Notes: generated by a model from the sequence alone, not told the origin. DNA of 64,000 nucleotides from Osedax fenrisi (GCA_964019155.1 OZ025245.1:31767545-31831544); one strand, 5' to 3'. Shown: positions 25,498-40,480, counted from the first letter of the stretch. A program made the numbers and translations.

Positions 25498-25640
25498 ATG
25501 GATACATTATTACATAACATAATAAGTAAATATAGAGATAATAAATGTTTATGGGATACATATAGTATAGACTATCGTAAAATAACAAAAGAACCTCAGT
25601 TATGGATACTATAGCAGGAGAATTGAATTTAAATGGTTTG
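25498..25640 (+). pseudogene. MADF/Myb-SANT-like protein remnant of the Harbinger element
   Basis: From the ATG at 25498 the frame reads a MADF-like helix set: HNIISKYRDNKCLWDTYS then DYRKITKEPQLW. A one-base loss then gives a stop; in the next frame the sequence continues as IAGELNLN and ends at a GT donor. This matches the usual W-x-x-IA-x-x-LN end of MADF domains. A possible second exon (ETRIRIMKCQQELQEVV) lies at about 27178-27271. PIF/Harbinger elements encode a MADF/Myb-like accessory protein beside the transposase, so it fits its context. Broken by the frameshift. Confidence 0.6.
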
Positions 25641-26477
25641 TTATTTTTAAATATTTACAATATATTATTAAATATAAAATTGAATATTATATTGAATATA
25701 TATTATATTATAACATATATTTATAATAATTATTCATTACTAATATATTTAGTTTAGGGAATATATTTACTATATAAAATCGTAAATATTATAAATATAT
25801 TTTAAAATAAATTATATTTAAAATAATATACAATAACGAAACCTATTATGATAGTACTATTAACTAATGGTATATACCAGTATACGAAGTAAATACCGTA
25901 TACATAATGTATGTACCTAATTACTACTATGATATTTATATTAAATACTGGTATATATAATTATTATATAGGTACGTGAAAATGGCGTACGACATACGTC
26001 GACCGAGTCGAGTTTTGTAAGACTGTTATCAATAATTTATGCAATGGTACTATTATTATAATATGAAAAGAATATTTCATATATTGATATATAAATTATA
26101 TATTATATAATATGTATAGATTCAATACTTGATAATGAAATACACTAGATAAATAATAGAGTTGGGAACGGTTTTCAAAATGTTACCAGCAAATTAGGCG
26201 GGCGGCGAGCTATAAATAGTTTTATAAGTTATAAATAGAGTATATGTTTATATTCAGTGAATATTATTCACATATCAATGCATGCACTGTATGAATCATA
26301 CATTGTACACTAATATTGATAACATGATAATGATTATATACCCATGATGATATATAATATATATTTATTTTTGTATATGATTATATTATGTATTATTATA
26401 CTTGTGATGTATAAATATAATATATATATATATATATATGTTTATGTGTATGTGTATGTGTTTATGTGTGTATGTGT

Positions 26478-26972
26478 CATCGATATAAAGAAAGTGGACC
26501 TGTGCAATTGAATGTAGTGTATGGCACTATCGCTACGAGCGCTGCAGTCGAAACCCACTATCTGGCCCACTACTTTTTATTTATAATAATATGTATTTAT
26601 CATATATATATTGATAATCACTACCAATTTTAATGTACTATCTATACTAAAAATAAAATTATATATTTAAAATACATAATATCAACATTCCTCGTAATTT
26701 TGTGTATTTAAATTGAAGATATAATACTATTTTATTGATTTTATTGATATTTATAATTTAAATCCATTGTTATAGATAGAAGTCACTTAAATCTATTTCG
26801 ACGAAAAGACTACTGTTTTGATATTTGACATATATAATATGACTAATATCCAATCAAAATCACTGATACCATTTTGTAAATTTATCGATAAAAGTGTCAT
26901 TCATGTGTCTATCTTTTACATGCATTGCGTGCGTCAATTGCTTATCCACTTTCTTTATATCGATGGTATGTG
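26478..26972. mobile_element. possible nested MITE inside the Harbinger element
   Basis: The words CATCGATATAAAGAAAGTGG (26478) and its complement (26952-26972) are a 20-21-bp perfect inverted pair about 495 bp apart. AT and GT microsatellites lie just outside on both sides. No coding frame. Could be an inserted MITE or an internal inverted repeat of the host element. Confidence 0.5.
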
Positions 26973-27031
26973 TATGTGTATGTGTGTGTATGTGTGTGTG
27001 AGTGTGTGTGTGTTTATATATGTATGTGATT

Positions 27032-27071
<40 letters not shown>

Positions 27072-28114
27072 GTTAGATCACTATTTAATTCATCAATGCA
27101 GATTTAATATATATATATATATATATATAAATAATGTTCATCGTTTATTTATATCATTTATTTAAAATTAATAGGATTAGAAACTAGAATACGAATCATG
27201 AAATGTCAGCAAGAATTACAAGAAGTTGTAATACAATATATAAATACAATACCTAGAGAAACAAGAAAATGAAAATAAATAAAATTGTATATATTTTACA
27301 TGTATATATATATATATATATATTATTGTAATGTATAGGATATATATGTAATGTATACCTACAAATATAATGAGGTAATACAAATATATATGTTAATAAA
27401 AGTTTTATAAAATTAAAAACAATTATACTTTTACTAACTACAAAACAACCACGCCTTCATTTGAATACAATTCATTAACTTCATCGCGAATCTCTCTTGC
27501 GTTACCCATACTTTCATTACAACTGAAAGAAGATAATTTGTTCATTTCTAGTCTACATTATATTCTATATCATTATTTCTTTCATTCGGTATTGTTAATT
27601 TATTGTGTAAAAAATGATCCTGACATCTTAAATGTTCTTCTCTGAATCCATCCCATTACTCCATATCGATCTTTCAGAAAACTATACTCCAAATGCATAT
27701 ACAGACAATCCTAGGATTGACCATTGAACATATATATATATATATATATATATGTATTTTTAAACACCATCATTTAACCCTAAAGTACCTATAACTCCAT
27801 AATGAATACAAATATATGTTTACTAAAATATTGATAAAACTCTTATCATATGATTATCACATTATTATCATATTCAATATATAAGTATATTAAGTATATT
27901 AGTATTATTAGTAGTATTATTAACAAGTATATTAGCCCCCTAGTATTTAATCCCATGTATCATATTTCGTGTTATCACATTATTATGGTATATTGGAATT
28001 TCCATCAGAAATTTCCAGCGGAAATTTAATATTCAGTGTGAACGGACGCAAGAAATTTCCAGCGGAAATTTCCATCAGAAATTTCCAGCAGATTTTGGTG
28101 TGAACGCACCTTTA

Positions 28115-31100
28115 CATTCGTGGCATTACATGTAAAAGATAGGGAGTTAAGGTATCCACTAGAATACCCATGCAGAACATTCAGATACAAGTGTACACAA
28201 TCAATATGTGTATTACATAGTTAACATTGATATCTATTACTATTTGGCCTTATGATTTTCATATATCAAATATAAATTAATAAAAAGTAGATCTAATAAA
28301 TTAAAAAAAATAATAAAACATATATTTAATGCCTAGTTTGAAACATAATTGTATCTATAAATAATCGACAATTGTATTACATTATCAAATAGCCTAACAT
28401 TGTATTAGCTATATATTAGGTATATACTCTGACAATGTTATAAAGATTCATTAAAGGGAACAAAAGCTATTGGCTTTTAGATAAGACTGGAAAAGAATGG
28501 AAAATAATTCCTTAGATATAAACTTCTAAAGTATTATTTATATTGTACTAACTTATAAATATGGTTATACTAAAAAGAGGATAACTTTTGTGATTGTATA
28601 TGAAATAAGAATATGTTTATTTACTATGTAGATAACATTTATATCTATTACTATTACTATTACATTATTATTATAACTATTACACTAATATGCTAAGCTC
28701 TTATAGTAAGTAGGCTAATACAAAGTTAATTTAGTAAATGTTTACTGATAAAATATATATGTTATGGTATGTTTATAATGCATATTTGAGGCACTCATTT
28801 TACCTTTCAATAAGTAGGTGACATCATTTTAAAGAAAAATAAATATATTTGCATATTTTAATAAAATAATGTTGTTATAACGAATACAAATGAATATAAC
28901 ACTGGCTTTTTAAACTCTCTTTATTTCATACCTGCATTCATATGCATTATCATTATAACCTATTGTACGCATTCTGTGATCAAATTCTCTATCATTATAT
29001 CATGATTTCATTAGTTATTCATTAGTCTTTATTTCACCTACTTATTCATTCGATAACATTATATCTCCATATCATTATTAGTACCACTATTATTAGTTGG
29101 TGCCATTATTTCACATTCATATAATCACATGAATCATCATTATGCCATATCATCTTATTATTCAACAGGCTTTATGTTGCCATTTTCATTCCTATGTTCA
29201 TGCCTATGTGAGCGCCTATATGCATGCCTATGTGAGCGCGCTATCAAGTGATGTAGTCACATCATTAGTTATTACATTAATGAGACAGTATTTTCCTGTG
29301 TTTACCTGCATCACTATCATTCTAGTCATTCATTCACCTCATCAATTCACAGTCATCATTATATCACCCGCTTGCTCTCTATCAACATGCATGTGATCAT
29401 CAATATAATATTATATAGTGACCTAAAGGAAATATTTACCTTATTAAGAATCTGATAGAATATGTATAATAAATCCAATGCAATATATGTATTTACTTGA
29501 ATTTTTCTGCTTTTATATACCAATTAAAATGTATCATTACTATTCTATATTATTCAACCATATCATTACTGGCTACTTTTAGAAGTATTATCAGGATTTA
29601 TTGAGGCCATTACCAGGCATGCCTATCTAGATAATTCCCCTTACCACTTTTACAGGTGAAACTATTACAACATATATTCGAACACTTGAACTTAAATAAT
29701 GGTTAAATAACATTATATATAGTAATCCCTTCTAATGCATATTTAATGAAACTTTATTTTCCGCATGATTTTATTATATTGCATATTTGTCCAGGAATAA
29801 AAATTTGAATTTGATATAAAAATCAGTAAGAAAACTCGTTTTAAATCAATACTTTCAATATGATTATATTTTTAATTCATAATATAATCTAATATAATTT
29901 AATTTCTAATATACATTATATTGGTTGTATATAGTAATATACACAATATACAGTTGTATATTGTAATATTGCTATCATTTTGTTCCTATATAAACTAGAT
30001 ATATATACCTATAATAATAAAGAAGATAATTTTATAAAATATAATATTACTATATGTAATGTGTATTTTATTATTAATTTTTTCTAAAAATGTATCAAAT
30101 TATTCATACATAATCATTTATATCGCTTATATAACTAGATATCCGTATTAGAAAACAGTTTACACATTAAAGATCTATATATCTCCTTTCTATATCGAAT
30201 ACAGATATTAGTATATGATATACTGTATATCTCATAAACTGTGATCTCTAAGTTGAATACTAGTGAGTGTAAGAACATTAATTGTTCTGAGATAAATTCA
30301 TTTTTAAATAAATGTATTATTTATATTATATTTATAATTATATTTATTTCATAATATTATTGATAGTATAAATTAAGATGTTCATATAATTTAATTATAT
30401 AACTATAAATATAAATTAAAATTTATTTTTATTAATCTTATTCTTATAATTATAGTTATAAAGCATATTTTGATTTTAAATGTGAAAACACATTTATACA
30501 TACCTACATACAGTTATATACATAGTTACCATACTACATATAGTTATATAATACTGAGCACAGGACATAATTTATGGTATTGTCATGTGACATCATATTG
30601 TATTACACTGCTTAAGGTGATTGTAGTGTTACAATATTTTTATGATTTTGCTTATTTAATTTGATAATGCGGAATAATTTATATAATATTTATATTGTGT
30701 AAAATTTTAAAATCAAAATATTCTTTATAACTATAGTTATACTGTAGTATTCTCTGAAAGATATGATTGTATAAATAGTTAACAATGTATAAATGTATAA
30801 ATGTTGATGTAATATATTTAGTTATTTGTGTTTTTATATATAATTAGATTTCGGTTTTGTAAATTTCAAATAGTATACGTGGCTTGAACGAATGTAAATG
30901 TTATGTAATTTGTATAAATGTTGATTAGATATTTTCGGTTATTTGTTTTTTTTATTTCTATTTTTTAAATTGTAAAAGAGAGCGTAGTTTATAATTAGAT
31001 TAACTAGTTTTATCTAGTTATCTAATTAGAGATACGCCCATCACGTGATCTCGTTATTATCGAGAAGTTAGGAATGATATAGTTTATTAGTACACTGAAA

Positions 31101-31199
31101 GGCTAGTAAATCATATCATATCTATTGTATGAACTTCTCGATAGATATATTACATACATGACTGTTTATATTTATGATGTTTCGTATGTATTCATATTT
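28115..31199. other. AT-rich intergenic, no gene seen
   Basis: Open frames here (for example 29142-29396 and 30470-30664) have repetitive or low-complexity composition and no domain. A short inverted pair TATCGAGAAGTT / AACTTCTCGATA brackets 31057-31144. Confidence 0.5.
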
Positions 31200-31229
31200 T
31201 TTTTAGTTTGAGGTTTCTTGATTCGACCA

Positions 31230-31820
31230 ATACGTCCATCCTCCATTCCCCATCAATCTACATCCACTAAAACCCCCATTCCCCATCTACCCTATCCACA
31301 AACCACACCACATTCCCTATCCCACCCACGAATACACCACATTATCCACAAGTTCTGTTCCATTTAATTCCACCAATTCGGTTTCCTCTAAAAACACACT
31401 TCCTTCTACTGCCTCCTCTCACTCGCTCATAAATATATGTATTTTCTCTCTCATCCTTATATGACTACCCTACTAACACTAAGATGCTAAAAACATGCTT
31501 TCCTATATTATTCCATTCCTATAGAACTCCCTTCTCCCATTAGGTCTATCCATGCTCATCATTCCTTTATTACGCATCTCAAGTCTACGCATCTCAAGTC
31601 TACATATCATCAATGTAATATTACTATTTAACTCATATTTAATTGTGAATCATTCTATTTTATAAATCGTTTAATTTATTCGTTTTGCTTATTTATTTAT
31701 TTTTTATATCTATGTATTTGTGATATCATTAATGATATTGCATTGTTATGTACATCTACTAGGGGTAGTCATACATGTGATAAGTGCCAATAAACCCCTT
31801 TATCATCATCATCATCATAT
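31230..31820 (+). mobile_element. LINE 3' end (same family as 4870-6240)
   Basis: The C-terminal part of a degenerate ORF2 with the words CTCCTCTCACTCGCTCATAA and ATGACTACCC-like, matching the complement of the 5 kb copy. The 3' UTR ends in GTGATAAGTGCCAATAAACC and a TCATCATCATCATCAT tail, like the triplet tails of Jockey/CR1-type LINEs. 5'-truncated and full of stops. Confidence 0.7.
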
Positions 31821-32054
31821 AGTATATATCCCTACATATCTGATTAATGTAATAAAAATCTTATTTAAAATAATGTGCTCGTATATTTGAATAGTTCGAA
31901 CGTCTAGAAATGGAAAGAGTTGAACTCAAACAGGACATCAGAAAACTCTCTCAATCCTCCGGCAAAAGGTTCCGTTATCATCATTACCATAGACTACAGC
32001 AACAATAGAACCCTAACCCTGTACGTAGGGTGATGATCCTGTGCCTGTCTCCGT
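31300..32054. repeat. inverted segmental duplication D2, right copy
   Basis: Contains the LINE 3' end plus about 235 bp beyond its tail that also flank the left copy (4641-4870). In this copy the coil-like frame reads ERLEMERVELKQDIRKLSQS without the stop seen in the left copy, then reaches a TAG after RLQQQ. Confidence 0.75.
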
Positions 32055-32936
32055 AAAAATGGTGTTATTTATTTTTAGGATATAATTAATAAGAAAAAAA
32101 ATTTCAATGATAATGATAATCTGTTAATTTATAATATCCCATGATCGCCTTAACATACTTGTATGTAATGCTCTCTCTCTCAACTCGTAGATGATTAGCT
32201 ACTGACCAATCACAGCGCAGCTCTGAACTATCAGCAGATCAATGCCTCCATTCTGAATATAGTGAACAGCTGGTAGCTATGTTAACACCATACACAATCG
32301 TGTGCATGTGTGAATGTAGTAGTAGTAGTAATAGGAGAGGTCACATTTAAGTTGACCTTTGTCTCTTAATGTATGTATGTCAGTAACTAGTGGGTTTCCA
32401 TATTATATAAGCGGGTGTTATTATCTTGAGAGATGTTGGCTTCTGAAGCTGTTTAATTGTTATAGTTATATTGTTATATTGATGATGACATTCATTTATT
32501 TATGTTACTTTTGCAGTTATAGGTTTTAGTTGTGACTTATGTGTGTGTGCTAGAGGATCTGTCAGCTGTCATAGTGTCTGAGATAAGTGGATAAGTGGTT
32601 ATAAGTGGACAAGATGGTTTGACATGTGACACATAGTTACATTTCATTATCATTATTGCCTATCAGTTGTACTTATATGTGTGAGAGATATCAGAATTAT
32701 CCACTTTCATTAATATCTATATCACGTATAGATTAATTCATAGTATATTTATATTACTATTTATGTAATGTAGACATACTTTAGCAACCCTATAACCCCC
32801 TCTACCCTATCTGTTAACACTCACACCTATATGTTAGGTTATCGGGGAAAACTAGTAAGCTGACATCATCAAACACATGCCCAGTCAACATTCTGCTGTG
32901 ATGTTTACTGCAAACCACACAGTTAGAGAACAATAA

Positions 32937-33630
<694 letters not shown>

Positions 33631-33870
33631 ATCAAATCAAATCAAAATGGTTTATTTAGACACTCAATTGTATAGCAATAGGTTTGCTCTGTTAAGTGTT
33701 GTGTTAATAAAAATAAGACAAATTAAATAATATAAACTAACAATAAGGAGATATAAGTATAATACTAATTTAAATATAAAAGTAGGTTGAATTATTAATT
33801 AACGATTTAATAAATATTCTACAAGGTTACGTTTAAACGTTGACAAATTTACAATTTCTCGTATAGAACT
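33631..33870 (-). mobile_element. LINE 3' end with TTTGA tail
   Basis: On the minus strand the sequence reads SSIREIVNLSTFKRNLVEYL then LNR and stop, the typical end of CR1/Jockey-type ORF2 proteins. The 3' UTR contains AATAAACC and finishes in TTTTGATTTGATTTGATT directly against the TAC array. The 5' end is truncated next to a second, 56-bp TAC array. Confidence 0.7.
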
Positions 33871-33874
33871 CGTA

Positions 33875-33875
<1 letters not shown>

Positions 33876-33931
<56 letters not shown>
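33876..33931. repeat. (TAC)n, short array
   Basis: About 56 bp of the same triplet as the giant array, on the other side of the LINE tail. Confidence 0.95.
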
Positions 33932-33933
<2 letters not shown>

Positions 33934-33939
33934 ACTTCA

Positions 33940-36900
33940 CCTGAATCCTATAATATTTATGTGAAGATGTACATTAAAATTAGCTTAATTTTAGAATTAT
34001 AATTATTCATTAGTAATATAGTTTTAATTTAATGTTATGAAAAGTTAACATTATTAACTAATTCATATTCAGTTAACATGTTTATTTAAAGTCATGACTA
34101 AAAGTGCACTTTATTTCACAAATATTTAATCGCGGTATAAAATGTAAATTGAATATAAAGATGTGACTTTATTAGTATATGTTCATACCTCTACATATTT
34201 ACAGTTAAAACACGATGTATAATATATTGACCTTCATCATTATAACCTACGACCTTTAAGCTTAACGTGAATACAAGACGTGTGCTGTTTTCACCTTCAC
34301 ATGTTAAAAATATTATGTACTCTATGCTAAACATTGTTGGATAGCTATATATTCTACATTATTAAATGTCCTAGTTTGCTTTGTGATTCATTATATAGGT
34401 ATATTAATTGTATAACATATATTCAGTGCCCTATAACTATCAAATAATACAGAACCCTAAACAATCACCCTTAGCCTCCACTACCCCCGGTGCTGCCAGC
34501 AAAGTGTCCACAACCACCATTGTCTACCACAGATTGGCATTAGCACCACTATTGACCACTGGGCAGTGTATTCAATGCAGCTAAGCAACACTAATGCATT
34601 ACTCATGTATATACACATGTGTGTGTGCATATATAATTCACTTATGTATTTCGGCTATATTATTGTAATTTATTTCGTTGTCAATATATTTTCATATATT
34701 TATTTATAATCTTTTCTAATTGTTCATATAATTTATAACAATTATAAATATTAGTATTTGTTCATTTAATTATAAACATGATTTTTTTATGTTATATGTA
34801 TACCATAATATTTTAATAATTATATATAAATATATATATTAAATTACATTCATAAAATTCTACTTTTTATTATATCTTATTTATTTGTATTAATATTTTA
34901 TATAATACATGAATTATTAAAAATAAATATAAAAATGTAAAATTAAATATAATATTATGTAAATATACTTAATGATATATAGATAGAAATGTATGTAACA
35001 TAATTAGATATCCAAGAAACTTAATATATCATTGACATTTTATCTGTCCCTTAGATTCTGAGTTAGCTGAATCCTTCTATATATATTATTTAATATAATT
35101 ATTAGAATATAGAAAATATAGATATTTATATAAATATATCATTTAACATAATAAATATATGACATATATTAATTCACAAACAAATTTATTAAAATTATAA
35201 AGTAAAAATTCCAACCTAATAATTATTATAAATTATAATATTTATAATATACTGAATTAATTTTTATTTTGAAATTTTATATTATAATAATAATAGCATA
35301 TTTAATAAAGTATTGAATGTAAAAATATATATATACAATTTAAGTACGTAAATAATGTACATATTTCTAATTATTAACAATTATATATGTAGATATTCAG
35401 GTAACATGATGTATTGTTACACTAGTATTTCATATAGAATATTAACACATGCAGTTCTCTTTATTATACCATTATTGTTGTTCTGTATGCTTTATTGTCT
35501 ATCAAATATATATATTATCGAATAATAATTAGTTAAGATATGAATATTAAATAAGTATTTATATTCTATTCATTTATATGCAGTGTAAATTTTTATGATA
35601 ATACATAATTATATGTCAAGTTTAAATTGATCAATTTGATTTGTAAAGGTTTAAATTATGTCATACTTTTTATTTCAAACTATATGCTACAAAAATATAA
35701 ATTAATAAATAAGAATAAATATATATAATTAGTTACTTGTAATTATATTGATTTATAAATATATACAGATATATATCATACATAATTAGGTATAAGCCAT
35801 TAGGTATAAATAAGTAAACATTGTAAAACAATGTGTATGAAGTTATCACTCGTGGCTTATTTCAAGGTTATTTCCTCGATGCACTCTACAATCACACATG
35901 AGTTATTTAATATGTCTAGTATACCAACATTAAATAATGAATGTATATTAAAAAATGTCTATTATTATCAATACTCTTTCAGTACATTTAATTATCATAG
36001 CTCTATAAAATCATCGTAGACATACTTTTCACAATAATATATTACTTGCAAGCTGACATTCAATATGTATAATATTTAAATTTTCTAATTTTTTTTTATT
36101 ACGTATTAACCATGTTCATTATCTTATTTATCACATTGTAAAATATTTTAAATTATGTTAGATTATATTAGAGTATTTCCAAGGACATGTCCTTGGTATT
36201 TCTATCAATATAAAGTGTTTTACGAGATCAATCGAATTAAAAATCATACGAAATTGACAATACTATTTATTTAAAAAAAACTTTGAATGTCATTTTCTCT
36301 AGTTTTTACCCGGGTTTTTACTTTTTGAACCTAGTAAGCATATGTAAAAGCCTACTTCTTTGATAATTAATATTATTATCTGCAATTTTTACTGTATATA
36401 AATAACATGTAATACTATATTAATATTTATAGGATATTATATTATACTTTATATTTTTTAAATAATTATAATAAACTTCACATTTTTAATAAAAAAATTT
36501 AAAAAATATTTCACCTATTTTTGTTACATCATTTTAAACAAATTATATTTATATAAAGTCAATACTTTTATATAGTAGAATAATATCTATTGAATAAAAA
36601 AAATTCTTCATTATCTTTATTAGTTTAGTATCCTTAGTATTTTAGCTAGATCTAGAATTAACATGGTAATCCCCAATACGAGCTTGTACCCTTACTATTA
36701 ATTACATTAATTTAGTGTAATTTTTATGTTTTTAGCTAAATATATTTTAGACTCATATTTAAAAATGAAATGTTTATTTTTGATGACAACATATTTCTAA
36801 CATTATCTTTATTTTAAAAAATCTAATATTATTCTACAAATTAAATAAATTCATACATTTAGTTATTAATTCACAAATCTCATTTATTTATGTTTAATCC

Positions 36901-37969
36901 TCAATTTAGACTATATTTTACTTTTCGAGTTTCATATATATGTTAAGTCATCATATACATATATATGTATGCACACATTTAGGAATTTAAAATTTAAAAT
37001 TAATTTGATTATTATATTAATCTAATTCGTAAATTCAATACTCTTATATTAGACTTTTTTTTTACATTTGATTAAATTCTAAAATATAAATTTGTTATTA
37101 TATCAATATTTCATAATCTCAAATATTTTGATTATAATATACTTTTTGATTTCATTAATTAATATTCTCATATATTCTTGAGTTATTACCAGTCTATATG
37201 TATAACTATGTAAATATTTTATATCAAGTATTAATTATTATAAATTTTCACTAATTATGTATAGGAATGATATACTTTCTTATTGGATATAATAGTAATA
37301 TAATCTACTATTCCCATTGGATATGGCACTACAGTTTTAGATGCACTTCTATTGTTATCTTACATATTTCTCTACCTTGGAGATACATAGAACATATGAT
37401 GAATTATTTATAATTAAAATACAATAAATGGTCAAAAATATAACAATTTTTTATTTTGTAATTTTAAAAATACAAATTAATTTAAATTATTTACTGAAAA
37501 AAACGTATTACAACAAATTTATTAGATACATATTATTTGGTATTGAATGTCAATCATACTTGTATCTAACAAGTTATAGATGTATGAATTTATACTATCA
37601 TATTTGCCTATATTTCTTATTATTAATTAAAAATTTTATTTAAATTAGATACATTTTAATTTTCATTATCTATATGCTATCATTCATTTTATTCTATTGT
37701 TAATTTATAAAATATCATTGATATACAAAATATAGATCCTAAATATCATTCTTTATCAAACAATTTTTTCTATTATATACTAACAGTACATAAATAGTAA
37801 ATAAGTTATTAATATTATTGAGTAATAAATAATATAAATATTTATAAACATTTTTAATGATTACTTTATTAAACAATATTGGACATTTACGTAGACACAC
37901 ATTTTATGTAGACACCTCACATACATAATGCATCATAGTTCATTGACATGATACATTAGGAACTCTAGA
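33940..37969. other. AT-rich intergenic, no gene seen
   Basis: Four kilobases of very AT-rich DNA. A perfect 18-bp palindrome CCAAGGACATGTCCTTGG lies at 36179-36196. The frames at 35831 and 37428 show no domain or splice context. Confidence 0.55.
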
Positions 37970-39674
37970 ATGCTTCCAGAATATTCCTTCTTCACGGGTT
38001 CATCGTTACTTGATTACTATCGCGAGTCTTTCTTCATCTTGGAACACATTCTATCTCGTACATCTAGATCCTTCAACAGTTGTGTGTCTTTCACTATGTC
38101 CTTGTCGTGTGTTTCCTCATTCAGACATTGGTTGCTGAACTTATGTTTCACTAGGTAATGATGCCAGCACATGTAGTCAATGAGGGAATGAGACTACCGG
38201 TGTTTGTAGTATCACTCCTCTATTACCTCTTCATAGACTTCCTATGTGTAGCACTGAAATGGAGGTAGGTATATCATTGAAATGGAGTGAGTGTAGCATA
38301 GTACTGAGGGTGACAGGGATATAGTGAGGTGGTATAGGAGTTAATGATGTTACATAGTAGTAGGGGTGTAAAAGGAGGGTTATGTAGTATAATGATGGTG
38401 TACTAGAATTAGGGCTCTAGTAATATATGATAACGATAGTAAAAGGAGATTTCACAATAATGGAACATACACAGGTTTGTAGAGATAATATTCAGTGAGA
38501 GCTAGATGATGTTATTGCAATAGAGGTCATTGTAGTATCTAACTGAGGTCAATGTTAAAGTTATATTAGTATGTAATACTGTAATATGGAAATGATTACT
38601 GTACCTATATAATACTATGTAAAGGATATAAGTTAGTAGATAACAACAAACTCTATAGGGAACTATAAATAGATTATTAATAGAAAATATAATTAATAGT
38701 GGTACTTATTTCATATGGTAACTTTTAAATAGTAAATCTGCATATTATATGTAACCATATTGCATATTACACTAATATATATATATATATATATAATAAT
38801 ATAAGATCACTTATATTATTTAAGCCCTATTTATTAGGTCTGTATGGGGTTTAACTAAGCCCTACAGCATGTGTATATGAAGACTTAGCCTGCTGAGCTA
38901 GCCTAAGTTTATATATACAAGGATATTTACTAACAGTTTTCTGTATCTCGGAGACATCTGAAGATGGCTGATCCCACATTTCTTTAGGGAAAGCCACCTC
39001 TACATTCACACCTAGGGGATGTGGATAAGTTAGTGTATAATAACAGTGATGTGCTATTGCATTCTGGGTAATACACTATATAACATCGATAATATCATCT
39101 GTGAGGTATCGTAACGACTAAATAACTTATTTCACTGCGATATGTGTGATCTGTAATATAATAATTCTCATTACGCAATAAAAGTATTCTCATTTGTAAT
39201 TAAATAATAAGTTGTGATATATTAATAGTAAATAAAGTGAAATATTAATTCTTAAGAGGACTTATGGTATCTTATTCATCTCGATATTTAGTTTTAAATT
39301 GATGTATTTAATGTAGTATAATGATATGACATCTTCAAATAACCTCGCATGTGTTAAGACTGCTGGGTTTGGGATATATTTCATCAATACTGGAATCTGG
39401 TGGCAGCCTTTAGCCAACTTTGAGAATATATTCTTGTTTCTCAGATATAAGGACATCTTTATATGATGAATTGTGTATCTGAGTTTAACAATTTGATTAT
39501 TTAATATTCTATAATCACCAGCTGGATGAACTTACCTCATTGTTAGTGAACCATATGAAGGGGTGATTACAGAGTGCAGGGTGCTAGCTTCTGATTATCT
39601 TCTGCAGTTGTTGTAGGTTACTGAACTGCTCGTGTGCTATTGTAAGCTTCTCTGTGGATAGTCTTCTTACTTTG
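37970..39674 (-). other. possible coiled-coil gene or pseudogene, several exons
   Basis: Candidate minus-strand exons with good splice sites. 39536-39674 runs from acceptor TTCTACAG to donor GTAAGT and contains TEKLTIAHEQFSNLQQLQKI. 39344-39478 follows a 57-bp intron, starts after AACTCAG and contains ISEKQEYILKVG and RLPPDSSIDE. 38935-39011 starts after CCCCTAG and contains EVAFPKEMWDQPSS. 37970-38150 starts after TACCTAG and contains NEETHDKDIVKDTQLLKDLD.

The first two join in phase 0. Single TAG or TAA codons interrupt three of the four exons, so either the frames are partly wrong or the gene is dead. No known family is recognised; the composition is that of a coiled-coil protein. Confidence 0.35.
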
Positions 39675-40307
39675 CTGTAGAATGAAGGTCACTTGTCTCT
39701 GTGTAATTAGTTATGTGGTGTTTATGCATGTTTCTGTTTGCAATGTTAATATGTCAGGGAATTCATGTATAGTATCATTGAATGGTTTATTATCATTGTG
39801 TGATAGGGAAGTGATATACAATGTATTCATTATTATAATCATAATATATCAAATAATTAACTATTTTAATCATATAATATCAAATAAGTATAAAAAGATG
39901 TAACAAAAGTAATGACAATAACAAACAGTGATAGTGTAAGTGTGTGAGATAGACTAATAGTGTATTATAGGTAAAGCTGATATATTATAAGGTAAACCTA
40001 TATAAGTTATCTGAAGAGCTTCCTTTAGTGGCTGTTCCCATGCAATCATCGCATGTTGTTTAACAGATCAGTGTGTCTACAGTGTTCAAGGTCAGATATG
40101 TTCAATAAAGTAAGAGCTCTTTTATGAGGTCAAGGTTACAGCTGTTATTAGAGATGTTCATATCTTGATTCTGTGGATTAGTGAGTATTTGTAGTAACAT
40201 AAATGTTACAGCCTTATTTATAGAAGTGACAATATGATGATATTAGGTTGTATGTTTTGTAATACATGCATTATTAAACTGTGATTCTATTATTACAAAA
40301 CCTGCAG

Positions 40308-40480
40308 CAGTGTTGTTCTCCCAGAGAGAAGGCAATGTTATGTCCACAGTGCAAATGTTCGGTAGTCTATTTCTTATCCATCTCTCTTATTATTCTCACT
40401 CATATACAGGTCACCGATGTAGGATCAAATGTACTATCTTACTTAATAAACATGCATAACTCTTTGTTATTTCTCAACAG
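40308..40480 (+). CDS. possible RING-type zinc finger exons (fragment)
   Basis: Two plus-strand exons. 40308-40361 begins after AAACCTGCAG and ends TTCG|GTAGTC. 40410-40480 begins after a pyrimidine-rich acceptor (TCACTCATATACAG) and ends AACAG|GTTAAT. They join in phase 0. The peptide runs through KAMLCPQCKCSV and then TDVGSNVLSYLINMH, resembling the second half of a RING finger: CPxC followed by a helix. The first half with the other zinc ligands and any downstream exon were not found. The same DNA also has a weaker frame on the minus strand. Call tentative. Confidence 0.4.

Larger units (their letters stand above)
25217..28111 (+). mobile_element. PIF/Harbinger-like transposon, degenerate
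   Basis: 2,895 bp bounded by inverted ends AGGTGCGTTCACACCAA and its complement, and flanked by TTA on both sides (25214-25216 and 28112-28114). TTA is the target duplication typical of PIF/Harbinger. Both ends carry clusters of GGAAATTTCC-like subterminal repeats. Inside, 25498-25640 encodes a MADF/Myb-like DNA-binding domain. No transposase DDE domain was recognised, so the element seems to be a non-autonomous or decayed copy. A further inverted pair inside (26478 and 26952) may mark a nested insertion. Confidence 0.8.

Noticed and set aside
29142..29396. ORF with repeated YVHAYVSAYMHAYVSA peptide
   Set aside because: Produced by a short local repeat (GCCTATGTGAGCG / CATGCCTATG); no domain or splice support.
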